This document shows, piece by piece, positions 1-7,206 of a DNA stretch of 21,824 bases (its first letter is position 1; each line of letters starts with the position of its first letter). The notes beneath the pieces were generated by a model, which saw only the letters and a list, made by a program, of their open reading frames with translations, ran no database searches and was not told where the DNA came from. Source of the stretch: Methanoregula sp. (GTDB taxonomy: Archaea; Halobacteriota; Methanomicrobia; Methanomicrobiales; Methanospirillaceae). Location: positions 1 to 21,824 of the forward strand of contig JALOBP010000054.1 of NCBI GenBank assembly GCA_023228295.1, given 5' to 3'. The translations under genes were made by a program, and so were the position numbers.

Positions 1-36
1 CCGTCGGGGGCGGCGGAGTCTATCCTGCATGGGGGC

Positions 37-56
37 GTGGGGGCGGCAGCCCCCAC
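37..56. repeat. GC-rich perfect hairpin
   Basis: GTGGGGGC (37-44) and GCCCCCAC (49-56) are exact reverse complements around a GGCA loop. No T-run follows on either side, so it is not a standard archaeal terminator. It may be the 3' end structure of an upstream gene or a short dispersed repeat. No gene is visible in 1-186. AT-rich stretches at about 108-120 and 140-175 could hold the promoter of the gene starting at 187. Confidence 0.5.
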
Positions 57-186
57 TTCAGTACTCACTTACCCACTCATAATAGCGATGAGCCTCTTTA
101 AAAAAATAAATTGCTAAAGTTAATGTCTGAAAAGCCAGAATAAAAAATAACGAATAATTTCATATTTTTCAGGATGTGAATTCAGC

Positions 187-1686
187 GTGGCAGGAAAAAC
201 AAAATTCAACGCCCGAGCACTTATGGAGCGGGCAATTGCTGTCATGCGGGAAACGGAACATGAGCCACGGGGGGATGGGAAAGCCGTTCCCTTGGTAGGG
301 GTTGTTATTTACAAGCCTGACGGCACTATCGAAACTGCGTATCGGGGGGAAATACGCGATGGGGATCATGCAGAGTATACGCTCCTCGAACGAAAAAATC
401 GAAGTAATCGTCTTGACAATTCCATCCTTTTTACAACTCTGGAGCCCTGTGCCCCGGGTGCACGCAGCCATTCGAAACTAAGTTGTTCTGAACGGATTGT
501 TCTTGCCCGAATCAAAGAGGTCTGGATTGGAATCGAAGATCCGGATCCCATGGTAGATCGAAAGGGAATTGAATATCTTCGTAAAAATGAGGTCACAGTT
601 CACATGTTCGATCGCGATCTCCAGGAGATCATCAGTGAAGAGAATAAAGATTTCATCGAACAAGCCGTTCAGAGAGCTGAGGAAGAAGAATCCGGAATAT
701 CCCGTAAAGAAATTGTTCTTTCAGGGTACGAAAAGACACTGGAATCGGCTGAACTTCGAGACCTTTCCCAAGAGGTTTTGGAAAAATATCGTATTCGTGC
801 AAAAATCACCGATCCTGTCGAATCTTCTGCGTTCAAGCACAGGTTGGTTCAGCTAGGACTTCTTATCCAGAAAAATGGAGGATATGTTCCATCCGGCTTT
901 GGCTACATGGTTTTTGGTAAAGAGCCAAGAACGATAGTTCCCCAAGCTGGACTCATTGCAACAATACATTATCCTGATGGTAGCGAGGAACAAAAAGAGT
1001 TTAACGAGCCGCTGGTAACAATTCCGGAATCTGCAATTGAATGGCTTTCGGGAAAGCTTCCAAACATTATTGATAGGAGCACAACTGTACGAGGCAAAAA
1101 ACCGGCCTTCCCTCCTGAGCTCATACGGGAAGCTCTTGTCAATGCCCTTGTCCACCGCGATTATAATATCGAAGGAGCCAAATGCCAGCTCATCGTTACG
1201 GAACATACCATCACGGTAAAAAGTCCGGGATCGCCACTCCCACCGATCACGCTTGATCAGATGAAATCCTTTAATGCACCTATGTTAAGTCGTAATCCTC
1301 AACTCCATTACGTTTTCCGTCAGATGGGGCTTGCTGAAGAAGCGGGACTGGGTTTGAAAACATTCAGAGCAACAGCTGAAAGATACGAACTTCCATTACC
1401 GAAGTATACCTTTGAAGATCCTTATCTCGTGCTGACATTATTCCGAACTAAAGAGAGTGCAGCGCAAACACTCTCCCCTGCAATACTTGAATCGCTTAAT
1501 GGAGATGAACGGGCGGGTTGGGAATTTCTTTCATCGAGAATTTCAACAACACAGAAGGAATATGCTGAACATATGGGATTCGAACACCGTAAAGCGCAAC
1601 GCCACCTTAAAAAATTCTTTGAACTCGGCCTGATAACCCGTAGAGGGGCGGGGCCATCCACGGAATATCTTGTAATGTCCCAATAA
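187..1686 (+). CDS. Deaminase-like / HATPase_c_4 / winged-helix fusion protein
   Basis: A 499-residue protein with a GTG start; I see no strong SD. Residues 1-150 resemble the RibD/dCMP-type zinc deaminase fold: H61-A-E63 would give a zinc ligand and the catalytic Glu, and the PC motif at 87-88 with C100 would complete the zinc site. The C88-C100 gap (11 residues between) is wider than in typical deaminases. Residues about 200-290 resemble the linker that follows AlbA_2 in Schlafen/RecG-like transcriptional regulators. Residues about 308-430 are a GHKL-type HATPase_c_4 domain, with N-box E315/N319 (REALVNALVHRD) and a glycine-rich EEAGLGLKTF loop. Residues about 445-499 form a winged helix. 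The gene stands alone in AT-rich DNA and is followed directly by palindromic repeats. The function is unknown; a regulator or anti-phage effector acting on nucleotides is inference. Confidence 0.8.
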   Translation: MAGKTKFNARALMERAIAVMRETEHEPRGDGKAVPLVGVVIYKPDGTIETAYRGEIRDGDHAEYTLLERKNRSNRLDNSILFTTLEPCAPGARSHSKLSCSERIVLARIKEVWIGIEDPDPMVDRKGIEYLRKNEVTVHMFDRDLQEIISEENKDFIEQAVQRAEEEESGISRKEIVLSGYEKTLESAELRDLSQEVLEKYRIRAKITDPVESSAFKHRLVQLGLLIQKNGGYVPSGFGYMVFGKEPRTIVPQAGLIATIHYPDGSEEQKEFNEPLVTIPESAIEWLSGKLPNIIDRSTTVRGKKPAFPPELIREALVNALVHRDYNIEGAKCQLIVTEHTITVKSPGSPLPPITLDQMKSFNAPMLSRNPQLHYVFRQMGLAEEAGLGLKTFRATAERYELPLPKYTFEDPYLVLTLFRTKESAAQTLSPAILESLNGDERAGWEFLSSRISTTQKEYAEHMGFEHRKAQRHLKKFFELGLITRRGAGPSTEYLVMSQ

Positions 1687-1780
1687 TCGCGACAAAAATC
1701 GCGACAAAATGTCGCGATAACCTTGAATTATTTTTTAAAATCCTTATAGCGACAAAAATCGCGACAATGTGTCGCGATAA
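1686..1780. repeat. Two tandem copies of a TCGCGACA/TGTCGCGA palindromic unit
   Basis: Two near-identical units, 1686-1720 and 1747-1780, are separated by an AT-rich spacer. Each contains the octamer TCGCGACA followed by AAA or ATG and then its exact reverse complement TGTCGCGA (arms 1699-1706/1710-1717 and 1759-1766/1770-1777). Each also has an additional upstream GCGACA half-site (from 1688 and 1749). The first unit begins at the stop codon of the deaminase/ATPase gene. Candidate roles are operator sites for that protein's winged helix, a tandem terminator, or a mobile-element repeat. The sequence does not decide between them. Confidence 0.75.
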
Positions 1781-1889
1781 TCACATGGGATTCCGATGAG
1801 TTTTGGTTAATGATCAATATCGATTGTCGAAATACGTGCCAAATCAATAGACAATGGAATAGATCTTTTTTGTCCAATGCAATTTGTAA

Positions 1890-1912
1890 GCAGTGGACAT
1901 GATGTCCACTGC
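1890..1912. repeat. Perfect 11+1+11 palindrome containing GTGGACAT
   Basis: GCAGTGGACAT (1890-1900) and ATGTCCACTGC (1902-1912) are exact reverse complements around a single G. The core GTGGACAT recurs, in either orientation, at 2034-2041, 2098-2105 and inside the tRNA gene at 2132-2139. The symmetry suits a dimeric DNA-binding protein or a cruciform better than a transcript hairpin, which would have no loop. Confidence 0.8.
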
Positions 1913-1940
1913 CAAAGCAGATATTGTTTCTTTCGACATT

Positions 1941-1977
1941 GTGCGCGTTTTTGCGAATTGTTGACAAAACCGCGCAC
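1941..1977. repeat. Imperfect 12-bp inverted repeat (GTGCGCG-type)
   Basis: GTGCGCGTTTTT (1941-1952) pairs with AAAACCGCGCAC (1966-1977), leaving a loop of about 13 bases; eleven of twelve positions fit. It lies between the GTGGACAT palindrome and the nested inverted repeat, adding to a cluster of symmetric elements upstream of the tRNA. No gene is visible around it. Confidence 0.55.
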
Positions 1978-2033
1978 CTATTCTTCGACGACACCAAACG
2001 TTTTTCTAGTCCACTCACCTCTTACATATGGTA

Positions 2034-2105
2034 ATGTCCACTGCCTGAATTCCGATCTATCCGGAGATGGAATTCGACCCAAAATAGGGGTGAGGCAGTG
2101 GACAT
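2034..2105. repeat. Nested inverted repeat upstream of tRNA-Arg
   Basis: The outer arms ATGTCCACTGCCT (2034-2046) and AGGCAGTGGACAT (2093-2105) match exactly over 13 bases. Inner arms GAATTCC (2047-2053) and GGAATTC (2069-2075) are also exact. The outer arms carry the same GTGGACAT core as the palindrome at 1890-1912. The structure ends 12 bases before the tRNA gene and overlaps where its promoter should be. It may be a regulatory element, a small mobile-element remnant or an integrase arm site. Confidence 0.7.
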
Positions 2106-2117
2106 AATAGGCTATAT

Positions 2118-2189
2118 GCCTCGGTAGGGTAGTGGACATCCTAGAAGCCTCCGGAGCTTTTGACCCGGGTTCAAGTCCCGGCCGGGGCG
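2118..2189 (+). tRNA. tRNA-Arg (anticodon CCG)
   Basis: A full cloverleaf can be folded. The acceptor arm is GCCTCGG (2118-2124) with CCGGGGC (2182-2188), with one G-U pair. The anticodon stem is GAAGC (2144-2148) with GCTTT (2156-2160), and the loop CTCCGGA places CCG at 2151-2153 after U33. The T stem is CCGGG/CCCGG around TTCAAGT (2170-2176). The discriminator is G (2189) and no CCA is encoded, as is common in archaea. The D stem is weak, with a G-U pair and one mismatch. A T-rich stretch follows from about 2195. Confidence 0.9.
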
Positions 2190-2679
2190 CTATGCGTTTT
2201 TCCAGATTGTTTCCTTTTGTTTTCCATATTGTTTTTACAAAAATTGCTGGATGTATCAAATAAATCATATGGTGAATCTTCATAAAATCAGTAGGGCGTC
2301 CTCCCACCCCTTCATGGTCATTGCTACGCCATGTCGGACCGCCGCTGGGCACGGTTTTTGATCATATTGTGAGTATGGTAATCCAGAGCGCAAAAACGCG
2401 GGCGAGATGTTTTTCTGCATATCCAGTCGCACTGGTTCCCGGCCCGACAAACAACCACTGATACTACCGACAACCAATGCACACAATTCAATCAAATGCT
2501 GTTTTTTAATATTTTCACTAAAAATCCCTAATAGGATTATTTTGGAATCCATTGGCAAATACGCCGTATCCATGGCGCCCGAATTTTTTAAAAATATCTT
2601 TATAGTAATCCTTTCAACTAAGCTGGCTATTGTTATTGACAGATTATATTTTCCGGATAGATTTCATGGAGACTGATGA
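2190..2679. other. AT-rich intergenic region, no convincing gene
   Basis: About 490 bases between the tRNA and the archaellin gene. The short open frames (for example + strand 2407-2676 and - strand 2280-2573) have no recognisable motifs, no SD and unusual composition, so I treat them as chance. The 3' end carries the archaellin promoter region: an AT-rich TTATATTTT tract near 2643-2652 and an SD, GGAG, at 2668-2671. Confidence 0.6.
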
Positions 2680-3252
2680 ATGGGTAAACGATATGCACGT
2701 CCGCTCTGCGAAGACGGTTTTACCGGCCTTGAAGCTGCGATTGTGTTTGTAGCATTTGTCGTTATCGCGGCGGTTTTCTCGTATACGGTTCTCGGCGCCG
2801 GGTTCTATACTACAGAAACTGCACAGGCAACCGTCAAGGGCGGCGTGGACCAGGCAAGTTCCGGCCTTATTGTTGTCGGCGACATTTACGGGATTAAGGA
2901 TACCACGAATAATTACCTTGACTATGTCAACATAACCGTAACAACTACTGCCGGCGGAACGCGGCCTGACCTGTCAATGATGGTAATATCCTACCATGAT
3001 AACAACGGCAGCCTGAATGCAAGCCTGGATTATGGCGGCGAAAATACCGGTTGTCCTACCAACATGGCCAGCAGCCCGAACTGGTGTACAACTGATGACT
3101 CGCGTAACACGGTTGTAATTATGGTTGGACTGCCCGAAACGGCAACCCCGAACACAAAGTTCACGTTATATTTCCAGCCTGCGACGGGATCGGTAACACC
3201 CGTCACAAAGACCGTCCCCGGTTGCCTTTATCCCGTGCAGGTGCTGTCCTGA
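2680..3252 (+). CDS. Archaellin (archaeal flagellin)
   Basis: A 190-residue protein that would be a filament subunit of the archaellum. The N-terminus is a class III signal peptide: basic residues, then E11-D12-G13 followed by FTGLEAA. The prepilin peptidase (ArlK/FlaK) would cut after G13, leaving Phe at +1 and Glu at +5. The next roughly 25 hydrophobic residues, ending in FSYTVLGAGF, are the polymerising helix typical of FlaB/ArlB. The rest is a Thr/Asn/Gly-rich outer domain with several N-glycosylation sequons such as NIT and NAS. It is slightly shorter than usual archaellins (about 200-230). GGAG eight bases before the ATG supports the start. No arl/fla motor genes are nearby, so it is a solitary copy. 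A related type IV pilin is the alternative. Confidence 0.88.
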   Translation: MGKRYARPLCEDGFTGLEAAIVFVAFVVIAAVFSYTVLGAGFYTTETAQATVKGGVDQASSGLIVVGDIYGIKDTTNNYLDYVNITVTTTAGGTRPDLSMMVISYHDNNGSLNASLDYGGENTGCPTNMASSPNWCTTDDSRNTVVIMVGLPETATPNTKFTLYFQPATGSVTPVTKTVPGCLYPVQVLS

Positions 3253-3269
3253 TTATTCGACCGCGAACC

Positions 3270-3277
3270 TTTTTTTT
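3270..3277 (+). terminator. T-run terminator after archaellin gene
   Basis: Eight consecutive T residues lie 18 bases after the archaellin stop codon. T-runs without a required hairpin end transcription in archaea, so the archaellin is probably a single-gene transcript. Confidence 0.6.
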
Positions 3278-3428
3278 GTAAATGCTACAAGTGGCAGTTT
3301 TCATTCCAAATATATAACTCAATTAAACCCATTTTCATGGCAGGAAAACCGGCTCGCAGGGATCATTCCAAAGAAACCCGAAGGAAAATGATCCGATTTA
3401 TATTGTTGCGGAATTAAAATTTTTATTT

Positions 3429-4985
3429 GTGAAAAAATATTTCCTGCTGTTTTTCCTGCTCATGCTTCTCTGCCCGGCAGCGTGTGCGGACGGCATGTCG
3501 TTCCTTGGCGATGGTGACATGATGATGCTCCAGCCCGAAGAGGAACAGGCCGGTGCAATCTTTTATGAGAACGGCTACGAGAACCTGCTCCTCTCGGTAT
3601 CGCTCGACTGGAGCTCGCGGGGCAACCAGAGTGTCTGGATCTTCCCGGTTCCGGCTAAACCGGAGACCGTTACCATCGATATCCTCCGGGGATTTCCCAC
3701 GTATGGCGGGAACAGCGTATCGGAAAACTATTATGAGCGGATCTGGCTTGTTACTCTTGCTTCCGCATCATACGCAACATTCCCGATCACAACGCCCCTT
3801 CTCATGATCTGCGCCAGCGGGACAAGGAGTTCCGGATTAGGATTTGCCGGTGCTGCTCCACCGGGATACAATGATGTATTAGTCCATGACAGCGTGGAGA
3901 ATATGGGCATCAGGACTGAACTGGTCACGGCCAAAAATGCCGGCGCCCTTTCTGCATACCTTTCCGGCCGCGGGCTCCTGCTCCCCAACGATTCCCTCTC
4001 AATGCTGGACGGTTATATCGGGCAGGACTATTCGTTTGTCATAACCTCGGTTGAGAATGTTACGGAATACCATGAGCAGTTCCCGGCAACGCCGCAGACA
4101 ATCCAGGGCCATTATATCACGGGGAGCAATTCGGATAATGTTCTCGGGGTATCGGTCCGATTCCCGACCAGCAGGATCTATTTCCCGCTCCTGCCGACAC
4201 GGGCGTACGGTGACCGGGAGATCCCGCTGATCCTGACCGTCAACGGTCACGTGACCCCGCGAATTCCGGACGGGGTAAAATTATACCATGTCGACTACAT
4301 GCAGGACCCGTCCTATGAACCACCATCCCGGTTAAACAATTTCTACAACCACCATGAGGTTGTCCATCCCTGGCCCTATACAAAAATCCGGATTTATGGG
4401 CCGGCAGGGAACTATAACGATGATCTCTGGATCGATACTGAGATCCCGCCGGATATCCCACGGCAGGTCATGATAACGCAGTTCTATCCCCTTATCGGTG
4501 CCGGGCTCTACATTCTGTTCTCCGTAATATCTGCGCTTGTTGCGGGGCTCCTGGTTTTCCGGAAGGGATCACTGCCATGCCGGAAATTATTATTGCATGG
4601 CCTCTGGAACTGCACCACCATAATCGGGTTTGTCTGGGCGACACGCAACATACTCGCACTTCCCGAAGAAGAATCCGGAAAGCGGGGCCGGTTTGTCCTG
4701 GTTTTTTACCTGGTATTCCTCATCCTGCTGGCCGCGGTCATGATCATGCTGGTACCAGTAATCGTTCCAATCATTATCATGGTGCCATTCATCCTGCTCA
4801 TGTACATTGTTTTCGGGGCCACAACGGTTGCAAAAACTGCCTTCACCTTTATTACCGGTCATGATGCGTATATGCCCCATGATGGGATGACAATCTGGTG
4901 TATAACCCTCATCATCTGCATTCTCCTTGCAGCGTACTGTATCATCGCGATACGAATAACCCGGGGCTATCTTGGGGAAAAATAA
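3429..4985 (+). CDS. Secreted/membrane protein, DUF2330-like, with C-terminal membrane domain
   Basis: A 518-residue protein with a GTG start. Residues 1-20 are a Sec signal peptide (KK followed by a Phe/Leu-rich core, then CADG). The extracytoplasmic part begins with GMSFL and contains QPEEEQAGAIFYENG and a WIFPVPAKPE segment, which resembles the DUF2330 pattern of an acidic opening plus a VPVPA motif; I am only moderately sure of this family. About four hydrophobic segments follow (residues roughly 345-375, 385-405, 418-450 and 490-512), ending in a short basic tail. An AT-rich TTAAAATTTTTA tract just before the GTG may be the promoter, implying a very short leader. No enzyme motif is seen and the function is unknown. 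The membrane protein 158 bases downstream may be co-expressed. Confidence 0.7.
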   Translation: MKKYFLLFFLLMLLCPAACADGMSFLGDGDMMMLQPEEEQAGAIFYENGYENLLLSVSLDWSSRGNQSVWIFPVPAKPETVTIDILRGFPTYGGNSVSENYYERIWLVTLASASYATFPITTPLLMICASGTRSSGLGFAGAAPPGYNDVLVHDSVENMGIRTELVTAKNAGALSAYLSGRGLLLPNDSLSMLDGYIGQDYSFVITSVENVTEYHEQFPATPQTIQGHYITGSNSDNVLGVSVRFPTSRIYFPLLPTRAYGDREIPLILTVNGHVTPRIPDGVKLYHVDYMQDPSYEPPSRLNNFYNHHEVVHPWPYTKIRIYGPAGNYNDDLWIDTEIPPDIPRQVMITQFYPLIGAGLYILFSVISALVAGLLVFRKGSLPCRKLLLHGLWNCTTIIGFVWATRNILALPEEESGKRGRFVLVFYLVFLILLAAVMIMLVPVIVPIIIMVPFILLMYIVFGATTVAKTAFTFITGHDAYMPHDGMTIWCITLIICILLAAYCIIAIRITRGYLGEK

Positions 4986-5143
4986 TTTTTCCTCGTCATG
5001 TGAATGATGCTCGCAAAAAGATCTGGCACCTGCGAAAAATGACTGGCAATACATCATCTGTTTTTGGATAGAATCGTTAACTGACCGGCGGATTGCAAAA
5101 ATATATCGTGTCTCACCCCCTTTTTCGATTTGGAGACCTGCAT

Positions 5144-6148
5144 ATGGAACTGTCACCGGAAGGGATCATCGCATATGTGACCGGTTATATCGAAGCAATG
5201 CCATCTGCAATCATGCAGGGGGATATCTTTGCGCTCACAATCACCCTCATTGCATTTTTCATCGCGGTTGTAGTTATCAACCGGCTGACCGGCCTGCTCA
5301 TCGTATTTTTGAAAAAAGCGATCCTCTTCATCATCGTCACGCTTGCATTCTGGCAGTTCATCCTCATGTTCTCTGCCCGGCTTTCTGCTGAAGGACTGAC
5401 AAATGATACCCTCATTTTTGGCGCTGCCGGATTTGTGATAGGATTCGTTGCCATAAGCACATCCCTTGTCATTGCGCTCCACTCGTACATCGATGCAAAG
5501 AAAGGACGCGCACCCCCTGTTCCGGAAAACCCGTATGAGAAAATGCCCTCACCGAATGTGACCGCATCGGTACCGGTCAGCAATAAAACGATACCGTCAC
5601 CCGGCATCACTGCGGCCCCGTATCACGAAGACACGCTGGATTTCGTGCCTGCAGCAGATGCGGATTCATCACGGCCGATCAATGCTGTGACGGTTACAAG
5701 CCCATCACCGGAACCTGCGCAAGCCGGGATCACCGCAGGAATGACCGGGGGGACCCTGTCGGTAATGAAAGATGCCTTATCGGTAACGAGCCTGAAGAAC
5801 GACCAGAGCCTCGGGGCTGTTATTGCGTACCTCGTCATTGCGCAATTCGGGGTCTTCTCGTCCATGACCATCCCGGCCCCGTCGTTCCAGGTGGGTGTGG
5901 CCTTCTTTGCCCTCTTTATCATTGCAGGGCTCTTTTTTATCCATTTCACATACCGTGATTACCGCACCGGCCTCCGGCATCTCGTAAGTGCAATCCTTGT
6001 CGGGGCAATCATTGCCATCGTGCTCGGCCACTTCTGGGGAAATATCCCGCTCGACCAGCTTATTTCACCGGCATTCTTTGAGAGCAGCGCCCTTGTTGCA
6101 CTTGTCACGGGCCTCGCGCTCAGCCTGTTCATGGGTGGCAAAGGATAA
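5144..6148 (+). CDS. Multi-pass membrane protein of unknown function
   Basis: A 334-residue protein. The open frame extends upstream to a TTG at 5093, but the ATG at 5144 has GGAG eight bases before it, so I chose that start. Two or three membrane segments lie in residues about 29-85 and another at about 95-120. A Pro/Ser/Thr/Ala-rich, probably disordered linker spans residues about 130-220. Three to four further segments run from about 235 to the end, which closes with SLFMGGKG. I recognise no family. The long linker between two membrane bundles is unusual. It follows the DUF2330-like gene on the same strand and faces the M42 peptidase gene tail to tail. Confidence 0.65.
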   Translation: MELSPEGIIAYVTGYIEAMPSAIMQGDIFALTITLIAFFIAVVVINRLTGLLIVFLKKAILFIIVTLAFWQFILMFSARLSAEGLTNDTLIFGAAGFVIGFVAISTSLVIALHSYIDAKKGRAPPVPENPYEKMPSPNVTASVPVSNKTIPSPGITAAPYHEDTLDFVPAADADSSRPINAVTVTSPSPEPAQAGITAGMTGGTLSVMKDALSVTSLKNDQSLGAVIAYLVIAQFGVFSSMTIPAPSFQVGVAFFALFIIAGLFFIHFTYRDYRTGLRHLVSAILVGAIIAIVLGHFWGNIPLDQLISPAFFESSALVALVTGLALSLFMGGKG

Positions 6149-6149
6149 C

Positions 6150-6163
6150 AAAAAAGAAAAAAA
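6150..6163 (-). terminator. T-rich terminator for the minus-strand operon
   Basis: Read on the minus strand, the bases right after the M42 peptidase stop codon are T7-C-T6. This is a strong archaeal-type terminator for the leftward operon. The same 15-base gap separates the two convergent genes. Confidence 0.6.
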
Positions 6164-7201
6164 TTACAGCGCCGGTTTCTTCTCGAGCGCTGCCTTGAGG
6201 AGATTCACACCGGCTTCAACGTCGTTGAGGTCCAGCACCTCGACCGGGGAGTGGATGTAGCGTGACGGGATACTGAGCGTTGTGCTCGGGATGCCGCCTT
6301 TGGTCAGGTGGATTGCCGTTGCATCGGTTGTCCCGCCGCTGCCCACTTCGAGCTGGACGGGGATGCTGTTTGCGTCTGCTGCAGCCTTGAGCCAGCTCAC
6401 GACTTTCCTGCTCGCGATGAGACCGCGACCGTTGCTGTCAACAATCGTGATGACCGGCCCTTTCCCCATGGAGACAGGGGCGTCTTTCATCTCGATGCCG
6501 GGATGGTCGCCGGGGATCGTGACATCGGTCGCAATAGCGCAGTCCGGGTCAAGCGAGTAGGCGCTCGTACGGGCGCCCTTGAGGCCAACTTCCTCCTGCA
6601 CGGTAAAAACACCGTAGATGGTCAGCGGGGAATCGACTTCCTTTAACGTTTTGATGAGCATCGCAACACCGGCGCGGTTGTCGAATGCCTTGCCGGTTAC
6701 ACGGCTGTTGGCGAGTTCGGCGAATTCCCGGTCAACCGTGACGGGCGTGCCGATATCAATGCCGAGATATTCCACCTCTTCCCTGTTGACCGCCCCGACA
6801 TCAATGAACAGGTCCTCGACCTTGACACCTTTCTTGCGGTCGTCCTCGTCCATCATGTGCGGGGGTTTGCCGCCAATGACGCCGAAGCAGGGGCCGCGGG
6901 TGCCGTGAATGACCACGCGCTGGTTATAGAGCGTGGGGCCGTACCAGCCGCCGAGTGCAACAAAACGGATGAAGCCCTTGTCGTCAACGTACTTCACCAT
7001 AAGCCCGATCTCGTCCATGTGGGCCGCGAGCATGACCTTGAACCGGTTGCCCTTCTTGGTCGCAATCAGGTTACCCATCGAGTCTTCCCGGATATCGTCC
7101 ACGTGACCTTTGAGTTCCTTCTTGATAACCGAATAGACGCTGCCTTCACTGCCCGACACACCGTGGGCGTTGGATAATTTGCGTAAAAGTTCCTTGACCA
7201 T
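6164..7201 (-). CDS. M42 family aminopeptidase (TET-type glutamyl aminopeptidase/endoglucanase homologue)
   Basis: A cytosolic metallo-aminopeptidase of 345 residues, the usual M42 size, that trims N-terminal residues from peptides. The dinuclear metal and catalytic residues are all visible: H61 and D63 in AHMDEIGLM, D174 in FDNRAG, E203-E204 in VQEEVGLKGA, the Asp in ATDVT and H317 in RYIHSP. The mixed family naming (endoglucanase, CelM) reflects older annotation; peptidase activity is the likelier one. The ATG at 7201 lies 5 bases after the intended aminotransferase stop, with GTGAT as a weak SD. In the raw sequence the aminotransferase frame reads straight into this gene because of a frameshift near 7237, so an automatic caller may report a single 713-residue fusion. 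The M42 part is intact. Confidence 0.88.
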   Translation of the reverse strand: MVKELLRKLSNAHGVSGSEGSVYSVIKKELKGHVDDIREDSMGNLIATKKGNRFKVMLAAHMDEIGLMVKYVDDKGFIRFVALGGWYGPTLYNQRVVIHGTRGPCFGVIGGKPPHMMDEDDRKKGVKVEDLFIDVGAVNREEVEYLGIDIGTPVTVDREFAELANSRVTGKAFDNRAGVAMLIKTLKEVDSPLTIYGVFTVQEEVGLKGARTSAYSLDPDCAIATDVTIPGDHPGIEMKDAPVSMGKGPVITIVDSNGRGLIASRKVVSWLKAAADANSIPVQLEVGSGGTTDATAIHLTKGGIPSTTLSIPSRYIHSPVEVLDLNDVEAGVNLLKAALEKKPAL

Positions 7202-7206
7202 AAAAA

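Noticed and set aside
37..56. Intrinsic terminator at the left edge
   Set aside because: The hairpin is perfect but has no T-run on either strand, so I list it only as a repeat.
1686..2105. CRISPR array
   Set aside because: The repeats are of several different kinds, occur only two to five times, and lack regular spacers of similar length.
1978..2352. Minus-strand open frame with the peptide RPGLEPGS
   Set aside because: This peptide is the well-known artefact of translating a tRNA T arm on the opposite strand; the frame overlaps the tRNA-Arg gene.
2407..2676. 89-codon plus-strand open frame in the AT-rich spacer
   Set aside because: No SD, no recognisable domain and unusual residue composition. 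It ends where the archaellin leader begins.
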